Assembly: GCF_026167665.1 (NCBI RefSeq)
Contig: NZ_CP098740.1
Span: 3,100,001-3,164,000 of the forward strand
Source of the DNA: Streptomyces drozdowiczii
Lineage (GTDB): Bacteria > Actinomycetota > Actinomycetes > Streptomycetales > Streptomycetaceae
Direction: 5' to 3'
Length of the DNA stretch: 64,000 nucleotides
Below, piece by piece: positions 36,455-44,703 of the stretch. A program made the translations under genes and the position numbers. Positions within the stretch are counted from its first letter, which is position 1. Every line of letters begins with the position of its first letter. Under the pieces are notes generated by a model that was given only the letters and a program-made list of their open reading frames with translations, had not been told where the DNA came from and searched no databases.

Positions 36455-37372
36455 GTGACCAATGACCTGAAGGAAAGTTTCAGTGTGGATTCGCCACCGG
36501 CCCCGGCGGCCCTCGCCGCCAAGGTGCGGACGCTGTCGCCGTCCATGACCCGCTCGATGCAGCGCGTCGCCGAGGCCGTCGCCGGCGACCCGGCGGGCTG
36601 CGCCGCCCTGACGGTCACCGGTCTCGCGGAGCTGACGGGCACCAGCGAGGCGACGGTGGTCCGCACCGCCCGCCTCCTGGGCTACCCGGGCTACCGCGAT
36701 CTGCGCCTCGCGCTCGCCGGTCTCGCCGCGCACCAGGAATCCGGCCGCGCCCCCGCCGTCACCGCGGACATAGCGGTGGACGACCCGATCGCGGACGTGG
36801 TCGCGAAGCTGGCCTACGACGAGCAGCAGACCCTCGCCGACACCGCCGCCGGGCTCGACACGGTGCAGCTGGGCGCCGCGGTCGCCGCCGCCGCCACGGC
36901 CCGCCGGATCGACATCTACGGCGTGGGCGCGTCCTCCCTCGTCGGCCAGGACCTGGCCCAGAAGCTGTCCCGGATCGGCCTCATCGCCCACTCCCACACC
37001 GACCCGCACCTCGCGGTGACCAACGCCGTGCAGCTCCGCTCCGGCGACATGGCCATCGCGATCACGCACTCCGGCTCGACGGGCGACGTCATAGAGCCGC
37101 TGCGCGTCGCCTTCGACCGGGGCGCGACGACGGTCGCGATCACCGGCCGCCCCGACGGCCCCGTCACGCAGTACGCGGACCACGTCCTGACCACGTCCAC
37201 GGCCCGCGAGAGCGAGCTGCGCCCGGCCGCGATGTCGAGCCGTACCAGCCAGCTCCTGGTGGTCGACTGCCTGTTCATAGGGGTCGCCCAGCGTACGTAC
37301 GAGACGGCCGCCCCGGCCCTCGCCGCCTCCTACGAGGCGCTGGCCCACCGCCACACCCCGCGCACCCGCTGA
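36455..37372 (+). CDS. MurR/RpiR family transcriptional regulator
   Basis: A 305-residue regulator with an N-terminal HTH_6 domain (about 25-100; LTVTGLAELTGTSEATVVRT, ARLLGYPGYRDLRLAL) and a C-terminal SIS sugar-phosphate-binding domain (about 135-280; RIDIYGVGASSLVGQDLAQK, AIAITHSGSTGDVIEPLRVA). The SIS domain probably senses MurNAc-6-phosphate or GlcNAc-6-phosphate. It starts at GTG 36455. The gene precedes murQ and the PTS gene on the same strand, so it is the likely regulator of that set. Confidence 0.9.
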   Translation: MTNDLKESFSVDSPPAPAALAAKVRTLSPSMTRSMQRVAEAVAGDPAGCAALTVTGLAELTGTSEATVVRTARLLGYPGYRDLRLALAGLAAHQESGRAPAVTADIAVDDPIADVVAKLAYDEQQTLADTAAGLDTVQLGAAVAAAATARRIDIYGVGASSLVGQDLAQKLSRIGLIAHSHTDPHLAVTNAVQLRSGDMAIAITHSGSTGDVIEPLRVAFDRGATTVAITGRPDGPVTQYADHVLTTSTARESELRPAAMSSRTSQLLVVDCLFIGVAQRTYETAAPALAASYEALAHRHTPRTR

Positions 37373-37453
37373 CCGTCACCCGGACCCCCTCCGGCAGCGC
37401 CCCGCACCCGCCCCCGCATCCGCACGCCGTACGAGAAAGCTGAGCCGCCCTCC

Positions 37454-38412
37454 ATGACCTCCCTGACCGACGCCACCCCCGACGGCTACGGCGAGCTGCG
37501 CGCCGAACTCGCGACCCTCACCACCGAGGCGTTCCGCCCGGAGCTGGCCGAGATCGACCGGCTGGCCACCGCGGACATCGCCCGGATCATGAACGGCGAG
37601 GACCAGACGGTCCCGTCCGCCGTCGCCGAGCGGCTGCCCGAGATCGCCGCCGCGATCGACGCCACCGCCGAGCGCATGGCCCGCGGCGGCCGGCTGATCT
37701 ACGCGGGCGCGGGCACCGCGGGCCGGCTGGGCGTGCTGGACGCCAGCGAGTGCCCGCCCACCTTCAACACGGACCCGGCCGATGTCGTCGGCCTGATCGC
37801 GGGCGGCCCGTCCGCCATGGTCACCGCCGTCGAGGGCGCGGAGGACAGCAAGGAGCTGGCCGCCGCCGACCTGGAGGCGCTGGAGCTCACCGCCGACGAC
37901 ACGGTGGTCGGCATCTCCGCCTCCGGCCGTACGCCGTACGCGATCGGGGCTGTGGAGCACGCCCGCGCGAAGGGCGCCCTGACCCTCGGCCTGTCGTGCA
38001 ACGCGGACTCCGCGCTGGGCGCCGCCGCCGAGCACCCGATCGAGGTCGTCGTCGGCCCGGAGCTGCTGACCGGCTCCACCCGGCTCAAGGCGGGCACGGC
38101 GCAGAAGCTCGTGCTCAACATGATCTCGACCATCACGATGATCCGCCTCGGCAAGACGTACGGGAACCTCATGGTCGACGTGCGTGCCTCCAACGAGAAG
38201 CTGCGGGCCCGCTCCCGGCGCATCGTCGCGCTGGCCACGGGCGCGTCCGACGAGGAGATCGAGGCGGCGCTCGCCGCCACGGACGGCGAGGTGAAGAACG
38301 CCATCCTGACGATCCTCGGCCAGGTCGACGGCCCCACCGCCGCCACGCTCCTGACCGAGTCGAAGGGCCACCTCCGCGCCGCGCTCGCCGCCGCCACCCC
38401 CGCACCACCTGA
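37454..38412 (+). CDS. murQ: N-acetylmuramic acid 6-phosphate etherase, probable frameshift at the last residues
   Basis: A SIS-domain lyase that removes the lactyl ether of MurNAc-6-P to give GlcNAc-6-P in cell-wall recycling. It shows LRAELATLTTEAFRPELAEI, GGRLIYAGAGTAGRLGVLDA with the catalytic Glu region (SECPPTFN), VVGISASGRTPYAIGAVEHA, TGSTRLKAGTAQKLVLNMIS and YGNLMVDVRASNEKLRARSR, all MurQ signatures. As printed the frame continues 94 nt into the PTS gene. Adding one C to the run 38397-38401 gives a stop at 38410-38412 (319 residues) and a normal 42-nt spacer, which I prefer. Confidence 0.88.
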
Positions 38413-38454
38413 CCTGCCGCACCACCTCTCCCGCACAGCAAGGCACCACGCACC

Positions 38455-39984
38455 ATGGCTACAGAAGACAAGAACCGCGCCACTGCCGCCGCGATCCTTC
38501 CGCTCGTCGGTGGCGCCGCGAACGTCAGCTCCATCGCCCACTGCATGACCCGGCTCCGGCTCGGGCTGCACGACCGTTCGCTCGTCCAGGACGACGCGCT
38601 GAAGGCCGTCCCCGCGGTCATGGGCGTGGTCGAGGACGACACGTACCAGATCGTCCTCGGTCCCGGTACGGTCGCCCGCGTCACGCCGGAGTTCGAGAAG
38701 CTGGTCGAGGAGGGCAAGGCGGAGGCCCCGGCTCCCGCCCCGGCCCCGGCCGACGCCGCCCCGCTCACGGCGGAGGAGCTGGCCGCGCAGGGCGCCGAGA
38801 TGCGGGCGGCCCGCAAGGCGAAGAACGCGACGCCGTTCAAGCTGTTCCTGCGCAAGATCGCCAACATCTTCGTGCCGCTGATCCCGGCCCTGATCGGCTG
38901 CGGCATCATCGCCGGGCTCAACGGCCTGCTGGTCAACCTCGAATGGCTGCCGTCGGTCACCCCGGCGCTCGCCGCGATGGCCTCCGGTTTCATGGCCCTG
39001 ATCGCGGTCTTCGTCGGCTACAACACCGCGAAGGAGTTCGGCGGCACGCCGATCCTCGGCGGTGCGGTCGCGGCGATCATCGTCTTCCCGGGCGTCGCGA
39101 ACATCGAGGCGTTCGGCCAGAAGCTCTCCCCCGGCCAGGGCGGCGTCCTCGGCGCCCTCGGCGCGGCGGTCCTCGCGGTGTACGTGGAGAAGTGGTGCCG
39201 CCGCTGGGTGCCGGAGGCGCTGGACGTGCTGGTCACCCCGACGCTGACGGTCCTCATCTCCGGCCTGGTCACGATCTTCGGCCTGATGTACGTCGCCGGT
39301 GAGGTCTCCACCGCGATCGGCGACTTCGCGGACTGGCTGCTCTCCAACGGCGGCGCGGGCGCGGGCCTGATCCTGGGCGGCTTCTTCCTCCCGCTGGTCA
39401 TGCTGGGCCTGCACCAGGCCCTGATCCCCATCCACACCACGCTGATCGAGCAGCAGGGCTACACGGTCCTGCTCCCGATCCTCGCCATGGCCGGTGCCGG
39501 CCAGGTCGGCGCGGCCATCGCCACGTACTTCCGCCTCCCGCGCAACGAGTCGATCCGCAAGACCATCAAGTCCGCCCTGCCCGCCGGCTTCCTGGGCGTC
39601 GGCGAACCCCTGATCTACGGCGTCTCTCTGCCGCTGGGCCGCCCGTTCATCACGGCCTGCGTGGGCGGCGCGTTCGGCGGCGCGTTCGTCGGCTTCTTCA
39701 ACCAGCTGGGCGACGCGGTCGGCTCGACGGCGATCGGCCCCTCGGGCTGGGCCCTGTTCCCCCTGCTCGACGGCAACCACGGCCTGGGCGCGACGATCGC
39801 GATCTACGCGGGCGGCCTCGTCGTCGGCTACCTCGCGGGCTTCCTGGCCACGTACTTCTTCGGCTTCAGCAAGGAACTCCTGGCGGAGTTCAACGTGAGC
39901 CAGGAGGAGGCCGCCCCGACGGCGGCGGCGACCCAGGACCCGGCCCCGGCAACGACCACGCAGAAGGCCCCTGCGTCGGTCTGA
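38455..39984 (+). CDS. PTS EIIBC permease (MurP/GlcNAc-sucrose type)
   Basis: A 509-residue phosphotransferase permease. The EIIB domain comes first, with phosphorylated Cys30 (SIAHCMTRLRLGL) and YQIVLGPGTVARV. A Pro/Ala linker (about 85-105) follows, then an EIIC domain of about ten helices (IANIFVPLIPALIGCGIIAG; YNTAKEFGGTPILGGAVAAI; GVGEPLIYGVSLPLGRPF). It has no EIIA domain, so it must borrow one, as MurP of E. coli does. Position after murR-like and murQ genes suggests MurNAc import, though the pathway substrate could be another amino sugar. Confidence 0.9.
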   Translation: MATEDKNRATAAAILPLVGGAANVSSIAHCMTRLRLGLHDRSLVQDDALKAVPAVMGVVEDDTYQIVLGPGTVARVTPEFEKLVEEGKAEAPAPAPAPADAAPLTAEELAAQGAEMRAARKAKNATPFKLFLRKIANIFVPLIPALIGCGIIAGLNGLLVNLEWLPSVTPALAAMASGFMALIAVFVGYNTAKEFGGTPILGGAVAAIIVFPGVANIEAFGQKLSPGQGGVLGALGAAVLAVYVEKWCRRWVPEALDVLVTPTLTVLISGLVTIFGLMYVAGEVSTAIGDFADWLLSNGGAGAGLILGGFFLPLVMLGLHQALIPIHTTLIEQQGYTVLLPILAMAGAGQVGAAIATYFRLPRNESIRKTIKSALPAGFLGVGEPLIYGVSLPLGRPFITACVGGAFGGAFVGFFNQLGDAVGSTAIGPSGWALFPLLDGNHGLGATIAIYAGGLVVGYLAGFLATYFFGFSKELLAEFNVSQEEAAPTAAATQDPAPATTTQKAPASV

Positions 39985-39998
39985 CGCGTACGCGTACC

Positions 39999-40036
39999 AA
40001 AGCGGCGGCCCCTCAACCGAGGAGGGCCGCCGCTTT
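39999..40036 (+). terminator. Terminator hairpin after the PTS gene
   Basis: The 13-nt arms AAAGCGGCGGCCC (39999-40011) and GGGCCGCCGCTTT (40024-40036) pair perfectly around a 12-nt loop, 15 nt past the PTS stop. It can also end the convergent Uma2 gene, since the arm ends in AAA/TTT on both strands. Confidence 0.88.
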
Positions 40037-40046
40037 GTCGTACGTC

Positions 40047-40652
40047 TCAGACCGGAAAGCCGTCCGTGGGCAGCGTGACGTCGAACGGCGCGGGAAGCAC
40101 GAGCGGCTTGCCGAACGGCACCGCGTCGGAGTGCTTGTACGTGCCGTGCTCGCTCGGCTCGGTGAACAGGGCGGCCATGGCACCCCGGGTGTCGAACCGG
40201 TCGATCAGCAGGTACATCGGCACCCCGGCCCGGGCGTAGGCGCGGTACTTCTTCGTACGGTCCTCGCGGGCATTGCCCTTCGAGGTGATCTCCACGACGA
40301 GGAGCGCTTCGGAGGCGTCCATGGGGGCGCTGACGTCGGGGTCGGCGGCGTCGATCAGCTCGGACGGCATGACCACGAGATCGGGGTCGTAGAGCTTGTC
40401 GAGCGGGGCGACGTGCACGCCCAGCGTCTGGTAGATCTCCAGTTCGTCCGGCAGATTCCCGTAAAGACAGCGCTGCACCTTGGCTGCGATCCCGTTGTGA
40501 TGTGCATGCGGCGGCGGTACCAAGACGATCTGCCCTTCGTCGATCTCGGCGCGCCATCCCTCGGGGACGTCCAGTTCCTGCCAAGTGCGCAGGAGGTAGT
40601 CCCACTGGCGGCCTTCAGGGTCCTGCTGGGGTTCGACCATCGCGGCGGTCAT
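40047..40652 (-). CDS. Uma2 family (DUF820) predicted endonuclease
   Basis: A 201-residue PD-(D/E)XK-fold protein. Signatures are RAEIDEGQIVLVPPPHAHHN, the acidic site YDPDLVVMPSE and the E-x-K motif in LLVVEITSKGNAREDRTKKY. A further PMYLLIDRFDT segment follows. Many copies occur in Streptomyces; no biological role is established. It converges with the PTS gene. Confidence 0.88.
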   Translation of the reverse strand: MTAAMVEPQQDPEGRQWDYLLRTWQELDVPEGWRAEIDEGQIVLVPPPHAHHNGIAAKVQRCLYGNLPDELEIYQTLGVHVAPLDKLYDPDLVVMPSELIDAADPDVSAPMDASEALLVVEITSKGNAREDRTKKYRAYARAGVPMYLLIDRFDTRGAMAALFTEPSEHGTYKHSDAVPFGKPLVLPAPFDVTLPTDGFPV

Positions 40653-40763
40653 CGCGGGTCCCTTCTCCGAAGCCTGTCCGAGGAGCGTAGATCGGCGGAT
40701 TCACGGCACAGGGCCGCATTCCTCAGCGTCCCACGTCCGAGTGACCGGCGCACCGAGCGCCGC

Positions 40764-41576
40764 TCACCGTTGCCGCTGGACCAACCCCAGCAGCACCCCA
40801 TGCGTCTCCCGGTCCGCAGCCACGATGAGCCCGCCCGCGCCCTCGTCCACCGGCAGCCCGTCGATGCCCGTCACCACGCAGCCCGCCGCCTCGCAGAGCG
40901 CGATGCCTGCCGCGAAGTGGACGCTGTCCAGGCGGAGGCCGGGCCCACCGTCGGTGAGGTACGCGGCACGGCGCCCCGCCGCCACCCACGCCACGGCCAC
41001 CGTGCTGGAGACGACGCGCGGGCGGAACCCGGCGACGAACTCCGGGGCCGCCATGAGCTCCACCGCGCGGAACCCCGGCGCGTGCGGAAACGGCGGGTCC
41101 AGGTTCAGGTCCACCAGCCGGGACCCCGCCGAGGGTATGAGGCGGTCGCCCCGCCCGTCCGCCCCCCGGACCCACGCCCCCGCCCCGTCCGTCCAGAAGA
41201 CCTCGCCGCTGAACGGATCGGCGGAGGCCGCCGCCACGATGCCGGGGGAGGTGGAGGAGGCGTCCCGGAGCGCCACGTTCACCGCGACCAGCATGTTGCC
41301 CACGGCGTAGTTGAGCGTCCCGCACAACGGGTCGACCAGCCACCGGCGCGCCGCCCCGGCCGCCCCGCCGGCCCCGCTCTCCTCGCCCGTCACCGCGTCA
41401 TCGGGCCGCGCCGCGCGCAGTACGTCGAGGACGGCCTCCTCCGCCGCGATGTCGGCGGCCGTGGCGAAGTCACCGCCGCCCTTCTCGTACCGCGTCAGCG
41501 ACGCCCCGTACATCTCGCGTACGACCGCCGCCCCCGCCGACGCGGCCCGAAGGGCCACCTGCGCATCGCTCTCCAT
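40764..41576 (-). CDS. Inositol-monophosphatase-family protein with altered metal site
   Basis: A 270-residue IMPase-fold protein from ATG 41576 (MESDAQVALRAASAGAAVVR). First metal Glu is in AVTGEESG; the second motif reads WLVDPLCGTLNYAVGN, where family enzymes have D-P-(I/L)-D-G-T, so the second Asp is Cys. The C-terminal motif is RLDSVHFAAGIALCEAAGC, where the usual W-D-x-A-A is absent or changed. The fold is clear, but the phosphatase active site looks incomplete, so this may be a binding or regulatory protein, or use an altered mechanism. Confidence 0.82.
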   Translation of the reverse strand: MESDAQVALRAASAGAAVVREMYGASLTRYEKGGGDFATAADIAAEEAVLDVLRAARPDDAVTGEESGAGGAAGAARRWLVDPLCGTLNYAVGNMLVAVNVALRDASSTSPGIVAAASADPFSGEVFWTDGAGAWVRGADGRGDRLIPSAGSRLVDLNLDPPFPHAPGFRAVELMAAPEFVAGFRPRVVSSTVAVAWVAAGRRAAYLTDGGPGLRLDSVHFAAGIALCEAAGCVVTGIDGLPVDEGAGGLIVAADRETHGVLLGLVQRQR

Positions 41577-41594
41577 GGTCACCATCCCCGCAGG

Positions 41595-41981
41595 CTAACT
41601 CCGGTCCCCCACCCACACCATGACCTCCGCGGCCCCCCGCCGGACCGCCTCCTCCCGGTCCCGGGCAAGCGCCGCGCAGGCCGCCGCGAGGTCCGGCGCC
41701 TCCGCGTCGAGCACCCCGGTCTCCAGCCAGTCCGCCTGCCCGTCGTCCGCCCCGGCCACCGCGCGGGCCAGCGCCCGCACCGCCGCCACCGACCCCGCCC
41801 GGGCCAGGGCCTCCGCCGTCCGCCGGGTCACCGCCGTGTCCTCGGCGTCCAGCAGCAGCCGCACCAGCGCCTCCGCGACCTCCGGCACCTCCGCGAAGGC
41901 CGCGAGGTCCCGCCCCGCACGCGCCCGCCCCTCCCACGAGGGAGACGACGCCGCGGCCAAGCCCGCCTCCCACGCGCTCAC
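41595..41981 (-). CDS. HEAT-repeat-like small protein
   Basis: A 128-residue all-helical Ala/Leu-rich protein starting at GTG 41981 (MSAWEAGLAAASSPSWEGRA). Helical pairs such as VPEVAEALVRLLLDAEDTAV and RRTAEALARAGSVAAVRAL resemble HEAT/armadillo repeats. The start overlaps the preceding stop (GTGA), so it is translationally coupled to the two small genes upstream on the minus strand. Function unknown. Confidence 0.7.
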   Translation of the reverse strand: MSAWEAGLAAASSPSWEGRARAGRDLAAFAEVPEVAEALVRLLLDAEDTAVTRRTAEALARAGSVAAVRALARAVAGADDGQADWLETGVLDAEAPDLAAACAALARDREEAVRRGAAEVMVWVGDRS

Positions 41982-42216
41982 CTCGGCAACTGCCCTTCCC
42001 GGTTGATCTCCGTCACCCGCGCCCGCAGCACCGCCCCCGGCGGGGCCTGCCGTACGGAGTCGGCCGGGCAGTCCCACACCACCCCGCCCCCGGCGGCCGC
42101 AGCCGCACGTACGGCCCGACGCGCCCCAGCACCCGCCCGATCCGCCCGTCCCGCACGTCCACCGCGAACGACCCCGGCTCGGGCGTACACGCCTCCAGGC
42201 CCTCCCCGCCCGTCAC
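41978..42216 (-). pseudogene. Small conserved protein of the coupled operon, single-base frameshift
   Basis: GTG 42216 overlaps the stop of the upstream gene. The frame reads MTGGEGLEACTPEPGSFAVD and GRVLGRVGPYVRLRPPG, then degenerates. Adding one C to the plus-strand run 42087-42091 gives GGGVVWDCPADSVRQAPPGA and LRARVTEINREGQLPR, ending exactly at the TGA that overlaps the next GTG. The restored 79-residue protein looks like a small beta-barrel. The fit to both flanking overlaps makes the reconstruction convincing. Confidence 0.72.
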
Positions 42217-42449
42217 GACGCCGCCGCCTTCTCCTCCAGCACCCGGCTGAGCTGCTGCGCCGCCGCGAGATTGCAGCGCCCCAGGTCCACCAGGACCGCC
42301 GGGTCCTCACCCGCACACGAAGCCGCGTCGATCCGCAGCGAGGGCAGCTTCACCCCAGCCCGCGCGAAGCCCTCCCTCAGCAACGCCACCACCTCCTCCG
42401 CCTCCCGAATCTTCGCCACTGCCGCCCTGCGCCGTTCCGTTGTCGTCAT
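42213..42449 (-). CDS. Small helical protein, first gene of the coupled operon
   Basis: A 78-residue protein from ATG 42449 (MTTTERRRAAVAKIREAEEV), helical and charged, ending CNLAAAQQLSRVLEEKAAAS. It lies head to head with the XRE regulator gene; the 113-bp spacer must hold both promoters. Its stop overlaps the next GTG. I recall this type of small gene beside XRE/DUF397 loci in Streptomyces; function unknown. Confidence 0.68.
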   Translation of the reverse strand: MTTTERRRAAVAKIREAEEVVALLREGFARAGVKLPSLRIDAASCAGEDPAVLVDLGRCNLAAAQQLSRVLEEKAAAS

Positions 42450-42562
42450 GATCCATTCCTTCCACGCTGAGTAATGACGATGCATACCCAGAGTGGTGAT
42501 TCTCTCGCTAGCCTGGAAGGGCCGCAGTCCCAACAAACGCAGGTGTGTAACAGGGAGTTGTC

Positions 42563-43405
42563 ATGCCAGGTCCCAAGAAACTCGACCCCGCCTCCTCTCC
42601 TCGCGCCCTCCTGGGCTCCGAACTCCGCCACCGAAGAGAACACGCGGACCTCTCACAGGTCGATCTGGGCACCCTGCTGTTCGTCAGCGGCTCCTTCATC
42701 GGCCAACTGGAGGACGGCAGCCGCCGCATGCAGATGGACCAGGCGCTCAGGCTTGACGACATCCTGAACGCGGACGGCTTCTTCAAGCGCAACTGTGCGG
42801 CTTTGGAGAAGTCGAAGTACCCGGATCACTTCGCGGAGGCAGCGGAGGCGGAGGCCCGAGCGACGGAGATCAAGGAGTACGCGCCGCAGCTCATCCCCGG
42901 CTTGTTGCAGACGGAGGCGTACGCGCAGGCGGTGTTCAGGAGCGGGCTTCCCACAGCCGCCGAAAGCACGATCGAGGAACTGGTAGCCGCCCGTCTCGAA
43001 CGAACTCAGATCCTCGCCGATCCAACAACGCCGTTGTTGTGGGCCGTGCTGGACGAAGCGGTATTACGTCGACGAGTAGGCAGCCCGGACGTCATGGCAG
43101 CAGCGCTCCGCCACATCGCGGGGCTGATGCGGCAGCATCGGATCATCGTGCAGGTACTGCCGTTCGACGCAGGCGCTCACATGGCCCTGGAGGGACCGCT
43201 CAAGCTGATGGCCTTCACCGATGCGCCGCCACTCGCCTATCTACAGGCTTTGGGAACAGGGCAGTTGCAAGACGATCCAGCGACGGTCCGGCAGTACGAA
43301 CTGACCTACGATCTGGTCGTGGCCAGCGCGCTCTCACCGGCAGCGTCCCTGGCGATGATCGAGTCGGTGGCGGAGGATTACGAACATGAAGCACAACAGT
43401 TCTAG
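42563..43405 (+). CDS. XRE-family regulator with DUF5753
   Basis: A 280-residue protein with an N-terminal HTH (about 15-75; LGSELRHRREHADLSQVDLG, SGSFIGQLEDGSRRM) and a C-terminal DUF5753 domain (about 90-275; EYAPQLIPGLLQTEAYAQAV, HRIIVQVLPFDAGAHMALEG). Such regulators act with DUF397 partners in Streptomyces development and antibiotic control (WhiJ/BldB-type loci). Codon 168 is TTA (43064-43066), so its translation should need bldA tRNA. Base use here is less GC-rich than its surroundings. The last 20 nt overlap the DUF397 gene. Confidence 0.9.
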   Translation: MPGPKKLDPASSPRALLGSELRHRREHADLSQVDLGTLLFVSGSFIGQLEDGSRRMQMDQALRLDDILNADGFFKRNCAALEKSKYPDHFAEAAEAEARATEIKEYAPQLIPGLLQTEAYAQAVFRSGLPTAAESTIEELVAARLERTQILADPTTPLLWAVLDEAVLRRRVGSPDVMAAALRHIAGLMRQHRIIVQVLPFDAGAHMALEGPLKLMAFTDAPPLAYLQALGTGQLQDDPATVRQYELTYDLVVASALSPAASLAMIESVAEDYEHEAQQF

Positions 43406-43652
43406 CTACGACCTGTCCACGGCCACCTGGCACAAGTCCAGCTACAGCGGCGCGAGCGGCGGGGACTGCGTAGAGGTCGCCACCTGGCGCAAGTCCACGT
43501 ACAGCGGTCCGAGCGGCGGCGACTGCCTCGAAGTCCTCGACGGCATCCCGGACGTCGTCCCCGTCCGCGACTCGAAGGTCACCGACGGCCCGGCGGTCGT
43601 GTTCGCGACGACCGCCTGGCAGCAGTTCGTCACCGACCTCAAGCACGTCTGA
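43386..43652 (+). CDS. DUF397 protein with two tandem motifs
   Basis: An 88-residue partner protein carrying the DUF397 motif twice: WHKSSYSGASGGDCVEVA and WRKSTYSGPSGGDCLEVL, followed by the usual VPVRDSKVTDGPAVVF and AWQQFVTDLK end. Most family members have one W-x-K-S-x-Y-S copy, so the first half is an internal duplication. It overlaps the XRE gene by 20 nt and should be produced with it. Confidence 0.9.
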   Translation: MKHNSSSYDLSTATWHKSSYSGASGGDCVEVATWRKSTYSGPSGGDCLEVLDGIPDVVPVRDSKVTDGPAVVFATTAWQQFVTDLKHV

Positions 43653-43745
43653 CGCGACGAGACCCGGAAGCCGGTACCACTGACGGACACAGTGGTACCG
43701 GCCAACCTTGACCTCAACCACGCTTGAGGCAACACGATCTCATCC

Positions 43746-44660
43746 ATGCAGACAGCAGCTACGGAATGGATCAGGCAGAACTCCCACGCGCTCACCGCGA
43801 GGAAGCCCGACGAGCCGTTGGACGACCTGCGGCCGCTCGCCCCGCTGGTGCGCGACGCGAAGATCGTGGCGCTGGGAGCCGCCAGTCGGCAGACACGCGA
43901 ACTGTCGGAGACGGCGCACCGGATCGTGCGCCTGCTGGTGGAGGAGGAGGGGTTCCGGAGCGTCGTCCTGGAGGGCGACGATCCCGGCAGGCTCGGCCTG
44001 GCGGCGTACGTGGCCACCGGCGCGGGAGACCCGGGGGCCATGCTGGCGGAGGCGCGGGCGTTCTGGCGGACCGGGGAAATCCTCGGACTCGTACGGTGGA
44101 TGCGGGCGTACAACGAGCGCCACCCGGACGCCCCGGTACGTTTCGCGGAGCCACCGGCCGCACAGGCGAGCACCCTGGCAGAAGCGGAACGCGCACTCGC
44201 CGACGGGGCTGCCTGGTGGCAGCGCCACACGGGAGACAAGGTCGTCTACTGGGGCGGCATGGCCCACACCGCCATCGGCTCCCCGCGCACCGTGTCCGTA
44301 TCCCCCACGGAGCCCCCGCAAACGCACCAGAACATGGGCGGTTACCTGCGCGAGCGCATGGGTACGGCCTTCCGCTCCATCGGCCTCACGATGCCCATGC
44401 CCACCCCGAACCCGGCCTTCGTGGACACCGTCCTGACCGAGGCCGCTGGAACCGGGCCGGCCTACTTCCTGGACCTGACCCTCCCCCGCCCCGAGCCGGT
44501 GCGCCACGTCCTGGACACCCCGACCCGCACCCGCCTGATCGGCCCGACGTACGACCCCCGACACGACGAGTCCCACCACATGTCGGGCGCCGCCCTCACG
44601 ACATGGTTCGACGCCATCATCCACACCCGGGAGGTGACGCCGTACCGCCCCCTGCCCTGA
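43746..44660 (+). CDS. Erythromycin-esterase-family-like protein lacking key catalytic residues
   Basis: A 304-residue protein. The region VALGAASRQTRELSETAHRI corresponds to the Ere/succinoglycan-type L-G-E-A-T-H-G-T-x-E motif, but the Glu and His are replaced by Ala and Arg. Later segments WGGMAHTAIGS, MGGYLRERMGTAFRSIGLTM and WFDAIIHTREVTPYRPL match the family order. At 304 residues it is shorter than the about 400 usual. It is likely a non-hydrolysing relative, or an enzyme with other chemistry. ATG 43746 is followed by a consistent coding frame. Confidence 0.72.
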   Translation: MQTAATEWIRQNSHALTARKPDEPLDDLRPLAPLVRDAKIVALGAASRQTRELSETAHRIVRLLVEEEGFRSVVLEGDDPGRLGLAAYVATGAGDPGAMLAEARAFWRTGEILGLVRWMRAYNERHPDAPVRFAEPPAAQASTLAEAERALADGAAWWQRHTGDKVVYWGGMAHTAIGSPRTVSVSPTEPPQTHQNMGGYLRERMGTAFRSIGLTMPMPTPNPAFVDTVLTEAAGTGPAYFLDLTLPRPEPVRHVLDTPTRTRLIGPTYDPRHDESHHMSGAALTTWFDAIIHTREVTPYRPLP

Positions 44661-44703
44661 TACTCCGTTGCCGCCTGATCAGGAGTGGCCTACGGTCCCG
44701 GCC

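Noticed and set aside
38413..38548. Extended MurQ C-terminus overlapping the PTS gene
   Set aside because: The extension has no family similarity, and one added C restores a stop at 38412 with normal spacing.
37699..40605. Very long minus-strand open frame opposite murQ and the PTS gene
   Set aside because: It is an antisense shadow; the plus strand carries clear murQ and EIIBC family motifs.
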